A stretch of DNA of 64,000 nt from NCBI GenBank assembly GCA_011947345.1, contig JAAVTG010000400.1, positions 1-64,000 of the forward strand, given 5' to 3'. This stretch comes from Phytophthora quininea (Eukaryota > Oomycota > Peronosporomycetes > Peronosporales > Peronosporaceae). Every line of letters starts with the position of its first letter. Position 1 is the stretch's first letter. Below, in pieces: positions 10,377-20,751 of the stretch. Below the pieces are notes generated by a model. That model was not told where the DNA came from. It ran no database searches and saw only the letters and a list, made by a program, of their open reading frames with translations. The position numbers and the translations under genes were made by a program.

Positions 10377-12114
10377 ATGCGCACCCGAGGGCAGCAGCAG
10401 CAGGCTGCCCCAGCCGAAGAGTGCGAGCAACTGAAGACGCTGTTCCTGCAGCTGGCGACGGAGTCTCGCATGGCGTTGGCTCAACTCGGCTCCGTTTCCA
10501 ACGAGCGAACCAAAAACCTCGAGCGGCAACTGGAAGATGCTCGCCACAGCGTCGAAACACACCGACGACAGGTCCATACAGCACGGCAGGGTCTGGTGCA
10601 AGCGAACCGGAGCGTCGCGCGACTCAACCAGACGCTGCGCGACCAGCAGCGAGTCTGTGAGGCTGAGAAAGAGCGAGCAGACCGACTGCAGCTGAAAGTG
10701 GACGCCAGAGCAGAGCGAAGAGGGGCTGAGAGCACGCTCATTCGACAGGTGGAGTCATTGCAGCAGAGATCTCGTGATCAGGAAGCGAGCTTTTCGTCGC
10801 AGCTGCTGGGAAGTGAGCAGTGGCTCTCCGACAGCAGCAGCGGCTTCAACGACAGCTGGATGAGCAGAGTGCATTGCTGGAGGTGGAACGAACTCGGTAT
10901 CAGCAACGGCGAACCAATGACCAAGCAGCACGGGCCGCTTTGACACAGCTGAGCTCATCACTAAACACGATTGTGCCACAGCTCCAAAATGTCCTGCACG
11001 CCTATGAGCAAAGCCCGACGAACACCGCGCCACAGCAAAAACCCCTTGCTCACCAACCACAAAGCCTGGTGTCGGGACCAGAACAAATGCGACTTGCGCA
11101 ACAAGCGACGGACGCACTCACCACTCACTAAGATGTTAGCCGCCGAAATCTGGCTCAGCGTGAGGAAATATTGTCTTGCCCAATTTCGCTTGACTTGTTT
11201 GACGACCCGGTGACCACGAACTGCTGTGGGAAAACGTTTTCCTCGGATTCACTGAGACTGGCATTAGAACGGAGCTCCAAGTGCCCGGTTTGCCGTGCAC
11301 GCCGAGTGCCTACAGTCCCCAATCGAGACATGGCGGCGTTGGTAGAATTGCATCGCTCCGAGCGCGTTATTCTTGGGATGCCCGAGGCTGCACCACCAGC
11401 TCCGGTTGTAGCCGCACCTCATGAGGGCAGCAACACAGCCGTAGAGCGACGGAATACCCTCCACAGACGAAGAAGCGCCAGAAGTTCAAATGACCGAGTT
11501 ATTCGACGACACCGAGAGTATCGCACGATGAGAACACAGTCACGATCAGCTGTAGCGCGACGGCCACGCTCGCACGGCTCAGTGTCAAGAACGGAAGTTC
11601 CCCAAGCGCGACCAACACGCCACGATCTGCTGCCACTCATCGTCCGCGCTCTCAAAACACGTCGTTGAGAACAGAATCAATCCCTGCTTCAACTGCCACC
11701 CCGACTACTTCATCAGGACCCACCGCCTCTCGTCGCCCACGTTCAAACTTGGCCGACCTGTCAAGACTTCGACAGATTTCCCACCTCTCAACACCAAGTA
11801 CTGAGGTTAACCGAGAGCCACACCTGGTCTCTGGTAGCGCAGAACTAGCAACCAGTCGTTCACGAAGGGATGCGCTTAGTGAAATGCGTGATCGTCTCGA
11901 GGCGCGGCTGAATTCTGCACGTAGCCTGAGCGAATATCTGCAAGTGAACGCTGCATCAAGAGATCTCCTGGACCTGTACGGACAGCAGCGTGATCAACAT
12001 GATGATGCCCGTGTTGCTTCGTCAAGCTTGACCCTGTTGATACGGTCAGGAGCTGTGAGCGGTACTGCTCGAGCTCGGACCCGTCGGATCGCTCGGACTG
12101 AGGAAAGCAGATAA
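10377..12114 (+). CDS. Coiled-coil protein with central RING/U-box-like domain (interrupted frame)
   Basis: Probable E3 ubiquitin ligase-like protein, about 579 residues if the breaks are repaired. The ATG at 10377 starts MRTRGQQQQ, then a long Arg/Gln/Glu-rich coiled coil (ERTKNLERQLEDARH through SALLEVERTRYQQRR, to about residue 230). A Cys-rich module follows near 11171-11305: CPISLDLFDDPVTTNCCGKT then CPVCRAR, the spacing of a RING/U-box with the CPI-x-L-D opening, but CCGKTF where a CGHTF would be usual, so the metal-ligand pattern is incomplete. The C-terminal third is Ser/Arg-rich and low complexity. The frame shifts near 10800 and before 11660 (one base lost each). A TAA at 11129-11131 interrupts the frame between coiled coil and RING; it could be a C-to-T error, a missed intron, or a real break giving two genes. 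Confidence 0.6.
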
Positions 12115-12195
12115 GGAAACTTTCACTTCAACTTAACTCCCGCTTCATTTTGTGTACACCACACTATTTTCATCACATTTTCAAAGAGCAAGCGC

Positions 12196-12705
12196 ATGGC
12201 AGGGCAGGATGAGATCCGGCGGCTCATGAAGGAGGCCAAGCAGAAGCCCAGCGGCGGAACGGGCTCCTCGTCCACATCGCGACTAGACAAAGCGACACCT
12301 ACAGCGAAAACCGCACCAAAAGCCGCCGCCAATCCGCCGCAGAAGCCTGCACTACCCGCCGACTTTTTCGATGACTCAACTGCACACGCTTCTGCAAGCA
12401 AAACAGACGCGAAGCAGCAGGACGCCGACTGGGAGGCCTTCACGAAGTTTGCAGATGAGGTGGAGCAGCAGACATCCAAGGAGGAGGGGCAGGAAGCTGA
12501 GGAGGAAAAAGAGCGTGAGGCCGAGGAGAAGCTCGAGAACATGCAGTACCTAGATCGCTACCGTCACCTGCTGGAACGAGCGACAGCTCTGCGCAACGGC
12601 AAGAGGAAGCCGGCGGACCCCGCTGACGACACTATCGGAGAGGAGGTTAAGGCCATCAAGGCTGCAGCCAAGCGCAAAAAGCAGAAGAAACCGAAGCAGC
12701 AGTAA
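12196..12705 (+). CDS. ZNF830/CCDC16-like protein lacking the zinc finger
   Basis: A 169-residue, highly charged protein. LPADFFDDS near residue 54, a W-x-x-F stretch (DWEAFTKFADEV) and a Glu/Lys coiled coil ending ENMQYLDRYRHLLERATALR resemble the C-terminal half of ZNF830 (CCDC16), a nuclear protein linked to the spliceosome-associated XAB2 complex. The N-terminal C2H2 finger of animal ZNF830 is absent; the C terminus has a Lys-rich nuclear localisation-like tail (KRKKQKKPKQQ). A TCATTTTGTGT stretch at about 12146 resembles an oomycete initiator element and lies 50 bp before the ATG. Identification rests on short motifs only; a generic charged nuclear protein cannot be excluded. Confidence 0.55.
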   Translation: MAGQDEIRRLMKEAKQKPSGGTGSSSTSRLDKATPTAKTAPKAAANPPQKPALPADFFDDSTAHASASKTDAKQQDADWEAFTKFADEVEQQTSKEEGQEAEEEKEREAEEKLENMQYLDRYRHLLERATALRNGKRKPADPADDTIGEEVKAIKAAAKRKKQKKPKQQ

Positions 12706-12862
12706 AAATGATTTCGACCGGCCTTCTCCGGCGGTGGAAGCCACAGGAACGCTAGTTTAGTTGACTAGGATAATAGAGCCGCAAGCGTAGAAGTTCATGA
12801 CAAGTTTATGAAAAAGATTCATATGCTCCATCGCTCTCTAAGGCAGAGTGTTGGAACAGCGC

Positions 12863-14020
12863 CTAGAAAATGTTCACAATTGCGTACAGGATGACGCCGC
12901 AGCCGATCATGAGCACGGGCGTGTCCATCGTGTGCGGCGCCGTGGCCTCCGCGTACGCCATGGTCGGCGCCAGGATCAGCATCGACAGCAGCACCTGCGT
13001 GAAGTTGTCGAACGCCGCGTACTGCAGCGCCGGGAACACCAGTCCCGACAGGAACACGCACGCGCTGCCCTCCCAGCTGCGCGTGTACTTGTTCTTGGAG
13101 AAGCAGCTGCGCGTCTTGTACTTGTGGCGGCCCCACGTGATGCCCACCGGCTCGGCCAGGCCGTCGCCGATGCCCGTGATGAACACGAGGATGAACGTCA
13201 GCGCTCCCTGCGCCGCGAACAGCCACTTGAAGAACATGAGGATGAACATGCCGGGGGCGATGTTGCCCACGATGATCCACTTGAGCGTGTTGGGACGGTC
13301 CTCGGGGCGGTCCAGCGAGTTGAACTGCAGCATGAAGAACTTGGAGTGCTCGCGGATGGGCTTGATCAGCACGAGGAAGCCCAGCATGGTGAAGAAGTCC
13401 CCAGGCGAGCGCCAGCGGGCCCGGTAGTCGGCCTTGATCACCAGCGGCACCATGTAGGCGGCAAAGTGCTGCAGCTTACGCGTGTAGTTGACTTTGAACC
13501 TGGACGACTTGTTGGTCATGATGTAACCCTTCTCGTCCACGTCACAGAAGCAGCGGCACACGATGCCGCCGGCGAGCGACACGACCATCATGACCACGAG
13601 CTTGGGCAGCTGCATGAGCCAGAAGCGGGTCTCGTGCAGCCACTGGGGCTCGTAGAAGTACGTGAGCACCACCATGACGCCAGCGTAGATGCCCATGCCG
13701 ACCAGGAAGACAAAGTCGAAGGTACCGTACCAGTGCTCCTCATAGTCACCGGCCACTTCGCCTTCCTCCACCAGCGACGTCTTGACGTTAGTGATGGGCT
13801 GAAGCTTGTCGTCGGCGGTGCCGTAAGACGGCACGGGAGCGCGCACGGGCAGCGGCGTGGGCACGCGCCACACGAGGCGCAGCAGCACGTAGCAGAGCAC
13901 GAGCGCCACGATGGGCAGCGTGATGATGATCGCGCCCTCGGCAGTCGTCATGTTCTGGGGCCACTCGGCGGGCGGTGCCGTCGGGGCCGGGAGCGGCGAG
14001 GCGGGGGCGACGTCGGCCAT
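12863..14020 (-). CDS. Polytopic CTP-dependent lipid kinase-like protein (dolichol/phytol kinase, DGK1 superfamily), copy A
   Basis: About 385 residues with eight to ten hydrophobic helices. The family phosphorylates polyprenols, phytol/farnesol or diacylglycerol with CTP at ER or plastid membranes. TRKLQHFAAYMVPLVI corresponds to the RKxxH motif and GDGLAEPVGITWGRHKYKT to the G-D-G/A-x-A-x-x-x-G-x-x-x-G motif of the superfamily. An N-terminal helix (TLPIVALVLCYVLLRLVW) precedes a conserved-looking KTSLVEEGEVAGDYEEHWYG segment shared with copy B. The start MADVAPASPL at 14020 is the ATG closest to the first helix; in-frame Met codons exist further upstream. Around 13395-13430 two small deletions cancel, so about a dozen residues (RARWRSPG) are probably read in the wrong frame. 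Substrate unknown. Confidence 0.7.
   Translation of the reverse strand: MADVAPASPLPAPTAPPAEWPQNMTTAEGAIIITLPIVALVLCYVLLRLVWRVPTPLPVRAPVPSYGTADDKLQPITNVKTSLVEEGEVAGDYEEHWYGTFDFVFLVGMGIYAGVMVVLTYFYEPQWLHETRFWLMQLPKLVVMMVVSLAGGIVCRCFCDVDEKGYIMTNKSSRFKVNYTRKLQHFAAYMVPLVIKADYRARWRSPGDFFTMLGFLVLIKPIREHSKFFMLQFNSLDRPEDRPNTLKWIIVGNIAPGMFILMFFKWLFAAQGALTFILVFITGIGDGLAEPVGITWGRHKYKTRSCFSKNKYTRSWEGSACVFLSGLVFPALQYAAFDNFTQVLLSMLILAPTMAYAEATAPHTMDTPVLMIGCGVILYAIVNIF
12896..13510. repeat. Near-identical tract shared with 19389-20004 (lipid kinase copy A)
   Basis: This 615-bp segment, the C-terminal half of copy A, is almost identical base for base to 19389-20004 in copy B, in the same orientation. Differences seen are a handful of substitutions and small indels, whereas outside the tract on both sides the copies differ at many synonymous sites and diverge fully in the non-coding flank. 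Most simply explained by recent gene conversion. Confidence 0.85.
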
Positions 14021-15295
14021 GGCGTCTGAGGTCTTGCTGGAACTTCGGTGGACCGCGTGCGTCGAGCTGAGCAAATTCAGAAGTGACGTAGAGGCCTCAA
14101 GGGGCGGTGGCCCGAGATCCAAAAACTTAGATACCAAGAGGCACTTAGTCAAGAGGGTGGGAAGGATCATTTGACATAGAAAAGAATAGACGGATAGTTA
14201 GACGAAAACAGTCGCCGGTAAGTATGCGGGATGGGCCAGGTCGATCTATCTTGCTCCACCACACAATCGATTGCTGGACGCTTTCTGTCTTCGATTCCCT
14301 CCGCGACGAGAGAGACTTCGTGGTGTGCTGAATCAGCACTGCTGAGGCGGAGACTGTAGATTCTCGCTCCGCCAAGGTTGTTTTGCAAAACCATTACGCA
14401 TAGAAGTTATCTACCGGTGTGCCTTCATTGAACGAGTTATTATTAGTATTTCTTTTTATTGATATCCTCCGCACGCAGCATTGCTTGTTTGAAGCTGCCG
14501 AGACTTTTGAGCCAACTTACGAGGTGGTAGTCGTGTTGGACCCTGTAACACGACCATTCTGGCGAGCTCTCGTCTCCACCGATGTATTTAGCGACAACAC
14601 TACCGCCGTGTTGCTGTCAGCAACTTACAATTTGTTGAGGCTCAGTAAGCACCGCGTGATGCATCAGCACCACTAACGCTGCGATTGCTGCCGGGACTGG
14701 ATACTGGACACGCGCTGGTGGTCTGCAAAAAAAAAACTATTTCCAGTATGTGTGCTATTCCGACGTGAATTTTCGCTCAGATGCTGAGAAGAAGCACTGG
14801 ACAAGCTCGGCAAAAGATGCAGTGCACGACGCTCGTCTATTTTTTGCCATGTTTTTGCAAGACATTCATTCTGTCGCGTTGATCGTCATTCTCCGTAGTT
14901 TAACGCCATTATCATCAGGTGTCCGTATCTTATTTTCATACACTTCTGAGTTCCACGATTTGAATATTCGTCAGTAAAGTCAGGTGAAAATTAATCGGCT
15001 TTCTGAATCTGTGGATTCGGCTCAGATCAGACTTGCACAGCGATTTGATTTGAAAGCGCGTGGCTCATGGTTGCAGCTTGCCTTGACGCTATCGCGGCTT
15101 TGCTGCATTGCCCGGTTAGCGCTCCACAGCGATGAATTGAACTGCATCCGCCATCGGGACCAAGCATTAGACATGTACATGTACCACGTAGTTTGCTTCG
15201 TCGAATGCCTTGGCTTGGTGTGTCATCAATGCATTTCGAGCAGTTCGAACGCACCACGACTGTCATCAAAGATATTAGACAAATACCACGATGCT
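14021..15295. other. Intergenic region, no recognised gene
   Basis: About 1.27 kb between the copy A start and the HECT gene stop. A 85-residue open frame at 14419-14676 (+) has a hydrophobic start and no family resemblance. The rest is moderately AT-rich with no repeat or RNA gene that I can support. Confidence 0.4.
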
Positions 15296-18200
15296 CTACG
15301 TCATTTCAAAGCCGGCTCCAGAGGAGATGGAGGTGAGCAGCTTGGCCCGAAGAACCTTGTAGGACGAGTACGTCGGCAGCTTGAGCGTGTTGAAGCACGT
15401 CGAGGAGCTAGGCAACAGTTCGTCGTCGCTCCGGATTGGGATCTTCTGCACGCAGAATTGGGGTGTGAGCGTCGAAAAGCCCAGCGATGGCGCGCGCTGG
15501 CAGCTCGTCGTGAAACGCAGAAAAGAAGCTTGCTCCGAGGGCGTGTAACTTGCGAGCGCCTGCCACAACCACGCAACTCGCTTGTCGAGCGCGTAGTAGC
15601 CGCCAGTGTAGCGCGCATTCGCCTTGAGGTCGTCCACGTCAATCATGCCACTCTTACCCGAGATTAGCACTTGCAGCTCGGGCTCGTTGAACATTTGAAG
15701 CCAACGTGGATCAATGAGGTCCGACAGTCCTAAGCGGAATGCTGCACACTGCGCGGATTTGTGTGTTGAGATAGTAGTTCGCGACCAGGTGGATGTACCG
15801 CGTTTTGTTTCGGTTCGTCACGGGGACGTTTCCTCCGCCGGGGATGATCTCAATCTCCTGCTGCTCTCCAAAGACCTCTTTGACGACGGTATGGGTCAGA
15901 CCCAGGTCTTCTACGTCGCCATCGTAAGTCTTGAGAAACATCAAATTCTGCGAAAACAAACATTAGCTCGGCAACTTTCAGTACAGGACGCACGCAAGCC
16001 GTACCTTGTATATCTCGGGATCCAGCGATGGCAACTCGTTTAATTGATTGAACGAGTGGAGAAGTTTGGAAAGGAAAAGTGGGCAAACTTCGGCTGCACC
16101 ACAATGCCTTCGTACAGCGCCTTGCCCAGAATCCGACCGACGAATTGGAACAGCGTCAGGTGATCGCTTTCTCGAGAAAAGTGGCCCGAAGCAGAGTTTG
16201 GGTTGGGATACAGCAACTGATCGTGGGTCGTAAGAAACAGTCCGTACTGCAGATCAAACGCCAGCGTCGAGAGATCCAGCCAAAACTCCTTGAAAAGTCC
16301 ACCAGCATCAATGCCGACCTCTTCACGGCCAGCAGCGTTCACAAACACCACATTGATACGTTTCTTTAAGTTTGTCCGAATCGAGTTGAGCTTCCGCAAG
16401 CCGTCTTCCAAAATCGCCCCCTATGGATACGGATCCGGTAAACAGAACAACTCTCGTTCTGATGAATATCTTTGTCAGCTTTCACCAGTCGCTGGAATAA
16501 TTTCACTCGGTCTGGAAACTGAACCAAGTATGGCATCGACTGGATCAGTTTGTTGGCACGCGGAGTGCCTTGCAATACTTCTTCAATCAACTGGTTGCTG
16601 TCAATCTCGGCACAAATCCTAATGCAAACAAGCGCAGCGAACCACACATCGTGAGTGTCATGGGTATCGCTGCTACAGCTAATCATGATCATACGCACCA
16701 GCTTGTTACGTTGCAAAAGGGTTGGCGCGAACATCGGTTGTACAGTAACCTCATCAGACGGGTTGCCATTTCGACGACAAACACACCAAACGCAACGGAT
16801 TCCGTCGACGGGGCTAGATTTGCATATGTCCAATACGCATCATGAAGCGCTCGCTTCAAACTCAGAACAATCCGTTCAATCTGACAAAGAGGGAGCGGGT
16901 ATTCTTCTTCATACATCTATGCAGAGAGTGCATGAAACGAAGCAATTAGTAAACTTCATCGGGCATATCACAAGACGATATTACCTCTTCATCGTCCATC
17001 ACGACAAGTAGATGATTATATGACATGCAAAACACCGCCAGCATGCATACGTACGGGTCGGAGCTTCGAGCGTGAATTAAATCCACATGCTACAGAGAAC
17101 AGGATCATCGTAAGTTTTCATCAACGAATACTTTTGTATAGAAGGGTGTCCATACCTTTGCGAAATCTTCAAAGTTCGTGGATTCCTGCAATACGCACCA
17201 CAGCATATTAACCAGCGACACACTGTGCGACGAGTCGTCTTCCGTGCTGGAGGTTCCAACAACGTCCACGTGATAGAAGGCGATCGTATTGAGTAAACGC
17301 ATCGCGTGCGACTGGCGCATTCCACCGTCGTTACCCCACCGGAAGAGAAATGTGCCACACAAACACGCCAGTGCCTTAATGTTTTCCAAAATGAAGGGCT
17401 CATTGCTACTGGACGTCACTTTTGCGTTGGAACACGCTGGATATCAGAGGAAACTCCATTAACTCCCCTCGCAGCAATCTGGCGCGCTTGTTTCGAAGTA
17501 TTTTGTAGGCGAGTAGCGCCATTCTCAGTAATGCCATCACTTTCGTCTCTCTTGCGCCGTAAACCAGCTTTCTCAAACAGGTTTTTGGCCCAACTAGCCT
17601 TTCAATCGACTTCATTTTCTGCCATGTGATCGACAACGATGCTGATAGTGGTGATGGCGATGCGATGTCGCCAAAACCGAATTGCTCCTACAGTACAACA
17701 CATATCGGGTAAGCGTTTGACAAGATCAACCACCAACACGTATGCACAGTCTACCGCAATTGTTGGGGCTTCCGGGTACATGGGAGTTGGGCGTTCGGTC
17801 GACAGAGGGTGTCGAAGAGCGTTTGGCGAGAATGCGATGAGATGGTTGCATATCGAGCGCAGGTAATGATCGCTAACCAAAATCTGGAGTTGCTGGTTCA
17901 GTGCTTCTGGGAATACCACGGGCATGGAATGAGACTCAGATACTTTCGTCCAAGATACTGCCACTCCAGACGCGGCATACGTCGCTGGTGGCACAGCTTG
18001 CAAAAGCTTAGTTAGCAGGTGCACCTCCTGCAGGACTACATGATCCGATTTGTTGTCCACTCTGCGAGAACAACCACGAGCAACCCGTCAAAACGCACAC
18101 AGAATCTAATTAATCGTATTCGCTGTACCTCTCAGATATCCACAAGATATTGCCGAGGAACCAAGCTTCAGACGCAATCCCGTTCACAGGAGAAGGAGGG

Positions 18201-19226
18201 AAATCGAACACCGACATTCTCAGACCAGCGCTGAGCAATCTATCCCACAGACATAAGCCTGTAAATTGCTGCAATTTGCTAACTGCAACCACTTGATGCA
18301 AGAGTGGAACTGAGAAGACCTACACATAAACGCCATAAAACAGATAAATGTTGGAGCGCATATGCAGAGCACATCGTTTCGCCTCACCTCCATCACGAAC
18401 GCTTCAAGGACCCCGTGTGTTATCTTGAGCAAGTGGATCATAAAGTCGATCAACGCATTGCAGTAACATGACTCTGATGCGTTCGATGAGATCGGCAATT
18501 GTCCTCTTGCTGCGATCAAGCCCTGCCTTGCCATTTGTGTCACCGATGCCCTCGGCATCTCCGCATACAGCAGCTTTACCATCTTGTCGTGCGGGTGCCA
18601 CAGAATCATCCGTCCTGACACCACGTATTGCTGCATGTCCGATCTCGTTTCCATCAACATTTGTACCGCTTTAAACGCCACCGAAACATCGATGGAGGAG
18701 CACTCGACTCGGCACTGTAGAGACAAGTCCACAAATCTCCTCAACTGCCAGGTCCTTTGTGTATCTGTCGTCTCCACTCCCTTGGGAGCGGCTTGTAGTG
18801 AATCCAGAAGCAGTCCGCTCAATAGCAACAGTCTCTCCTTGCCTTCTTTGTCCCCTGTGTAGCAACTCAGCAGTAGTCGAAGCAACTGAAATGACAAGAA
18901 TTAATGAATACTATTTCTAAACAGCCTCCACAGCATTTTCTTGCCTCAAACAGCGCGTCGTACGGCAGCGGCATATTAGGCAGCTGCAGGATCGTCTTGA
19001 GCTTGGCCACGTCCCCGTTTTCTGGTCGAACTCCGCTCGATTGCGACTCCGCAGCCTTCTGGCGCTTAACCGGCCCCGTACGAACGCCTGCAGCTGTCTG
19101 GCCGCCGTCTCCTGCTCCTTGCGTCGTCCACGAGCCTCTCGCTGCTCCCTCGCCAGCTGCAGCACGCGCGCGGTCGTCACGCCGCCCGCCGCCGCCGCGA
19201 GCGAGCTCGTTATCACGCAGGAACAT
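15296..19226 (-). CDS. IQ-motif HECT E3 ubiquitin ligase (UBE3B/UBE3C, UPL6/UPL7 group), multi-exon
   Basis: Transfers ubiquitin from E2 to its catalytic Cys and then to substrate. Exons run from 19226 (MFLRDNELARGG) down to the stop at 15296-15298. The N terminus has an IQ-type helix (AARQLQAFVRGRLSARRLRS) as in UBE3B/UBE3C. Middle exons cover about 18885-18400, 18300-18110, 18060-17600, 17630-17080 and 16605-16005. The HECT domain starts near ILEDGLRKLNSIRTNLKKRI, continues with GIDAGGLFKEFW, FQFVGRILGKALYEG, PGGGNVPVTNRNK, and ends with LPSSSTCFNTLKLP, whose active-site Cys codon is at 15395-15397. One intron is clear at 15948-16004 (57 nt, GT-AG) and another likely at 16606-16698. Frame breaks at about 19190, 18990, 16400, 16070 and 15745 each fit one or two bases lost. 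Other exon borders are approximate. Confidence 0.86.
18886..18944 (-). other. Probable GC-AG intron in the HECT ligase gene
   Basis: The exon before ends in LPYDALFE (GAG) and the exon after starts LLRLLLSCYTGD, giving an uninterrupted frame if the 59-nt segment starting GCAAGA and ending TTTCAG is removed. No GT donor fits. GC-AG introns make up a small minority of eukaryotic introns. Confidence 0.65.
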
Positions 19227-19355
19227 CGTGGACTGATAATGGGGAAGGTGGATCTAAACAGTAAAACAAGAGTGCCAGATCATGATTCGACTAAAATTGG
19301 TTTCTGAAAGCAGTTAAAACGAACTTCAACGCGTTGAAGTTATAGTTGCGTTGCT

Positions 19356-20490
19356 TTAGAAGATCTTGACGATAGCATAGAGAATGAGGCCGCAGCCGAT
19401 CATGAGCACGGGGTGTCCATCGTATGCGGCGCCGTGGCCTCCGCGTACGCCATGGTCGGCGCCAGGATCAGCATCGACAGCAGCACCTGCGTGAAGTTGT
19501 CGAACGCCGCGTACTGCAGCGCCGGGAACACCAGTCCCGACAGGAACACGCACGCGCTGCCCTCCCAGCTGCGCGTGTACTTGTTCTTGGAGAAGCAGCT
19601 GCGCGTCTTGTACTTGTGGCGGCCCCACGTGATGCCCACCGGCTCAGCCAGGCCGTCGCCGATGCCCGTGATGAACACGAGGATGAACGTCAGCGCTCCC
19701 TGCGCCGCGAACAGCCACTTGAAGAACATGAGGATGAACATGCCGGGGGCGATGTTGCCCACGATGATCCACTTGAGCGTGTTGGGACGGTCCTCGGGGC
19801 GGTCCAGCGAGTTGAACTGCAGCATGAAGAACTTGGAGTGCTCGCGGATGGGCTTGATCAGCACGAGGAAGCCCAGCATGGTGAAGAAGTCTCCCCAGGC
19901 GAGCGCCAGCGGGCCGGGTAGTCGGCCTTGATCACCAGCGGCACCATGTAGGCGGCAAAGTGCTGCAGCTTACGCGTGTAGTTGACTTTGAACCTGGACG
20001 ACTTATTGGTCATGATGTAGCCCTTCTCGTCTACGTAGCAGAAGTACCGGCAAATGATACCTCCGAGCAGAGAGACGGCCATCATGACCCCGAGTTTTGG
20101 CAGCTGCAAGAGCCAAAATCGCGTCGTGTAGAGCCATTGAGGTTCATACAAGTATGTCAGCACCACCATGACGCTGGCGTAGACACCCATACTGACGAGG
20201 AAGACAAAGTCGAAGGTGCCGTACCAATGCTCTTCGTAATCGCCTGCGACTTCACCTTCCTCAACCAATGACGTCTTTATCCGACGAATTTCAGGCAATG
20301 GAGTCCCATTGTCATCGTCCATAGCTCCATAGGTGCGCAACGCTTGCTGCGGAAGTTGTGACTCCTCTGGCACCTTCCAGACAACGCGCAGCAGCACGTA
20401 AATCAACACGAGAGCAATCACTGGCAACCCCACCAGCACAATCGCCTCGGCAGTCGTCACTCCGTGCTCCCAATGCTTCCCCGTGTACAT
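19356..20490 (-). CDS. Polytopic CTP-dependent lipid kinase-like protein, copy B (frameshifted)
   Basis: Paralogue of the gene at 12863-14020, about 378 residues. The start MYTGKHWEHGVTTAEA leads into helix GLPVIALVLIYVLLRVVW, then the shared KTSLVEEGEVAGDYEEHWYG segment, RKLQHFAAYM and GDGLAEPVGITWGRHKY motifs. Its N-terminal half is clearly diverged from copy A, while 19389-20004 is nearly identical. The frame breaks near 19900 (LAWGDFF region, one G missing about 15 bases away) and near 19410 (one C missing in HTMDTPVLMIG), which truncate the literal reading at 19858 and 19400. The correct sequence around 19895-19920 can be inferred by comparing the two copies, each of which has lost different bases. 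Whether both copies are functional is unknown. Confidence 0.68.
19389..20004. repeat. Near-identical tract shared with 12896-13510 (lipid kinase copy B)
   Basis: The second copy of the conversion tract, 616 bp. Identity begins within the last codons of the gene (12896 and 19389) and falls off sharply after the RFKVNYTRKLQHF region toward the N terminus. The two are separated by about 5.9 kb that contains the HECT gene on the same strand. Confidence 0.85.
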
Positions 20491-20751
20491 CTTCGTCAGT
20501 GCTTGTTTGGGACGGCTGAAAACCCAAGAATGACGCCAATCTTAAGCATTTACGCAAGTGAGAGAAGAGGTTGACAGCGCGTCGTCCCAACAAAAGCAAG
20601 CATTGTGATTGGGATTCTTTTTATCCTTCATCGTCGTCTCCCAAGTCGGTCGCAAGCCTTCAACCACTTCAACTTGTCTTTCATCCCACCAGTACATCTA
20701 GCACACCTTGTGGAACGACACACTTCCGTACACACCTATGCAGCCACGAGA

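Noticed and set aside
12848..14029. 393-residue plus-strand frame opposite lipid kinase copy A
   Set aside because: Arg/His/Glu-rich antisense shadow; the minus-strand frame has membrane helices and family motifs, and is shared with copy B.
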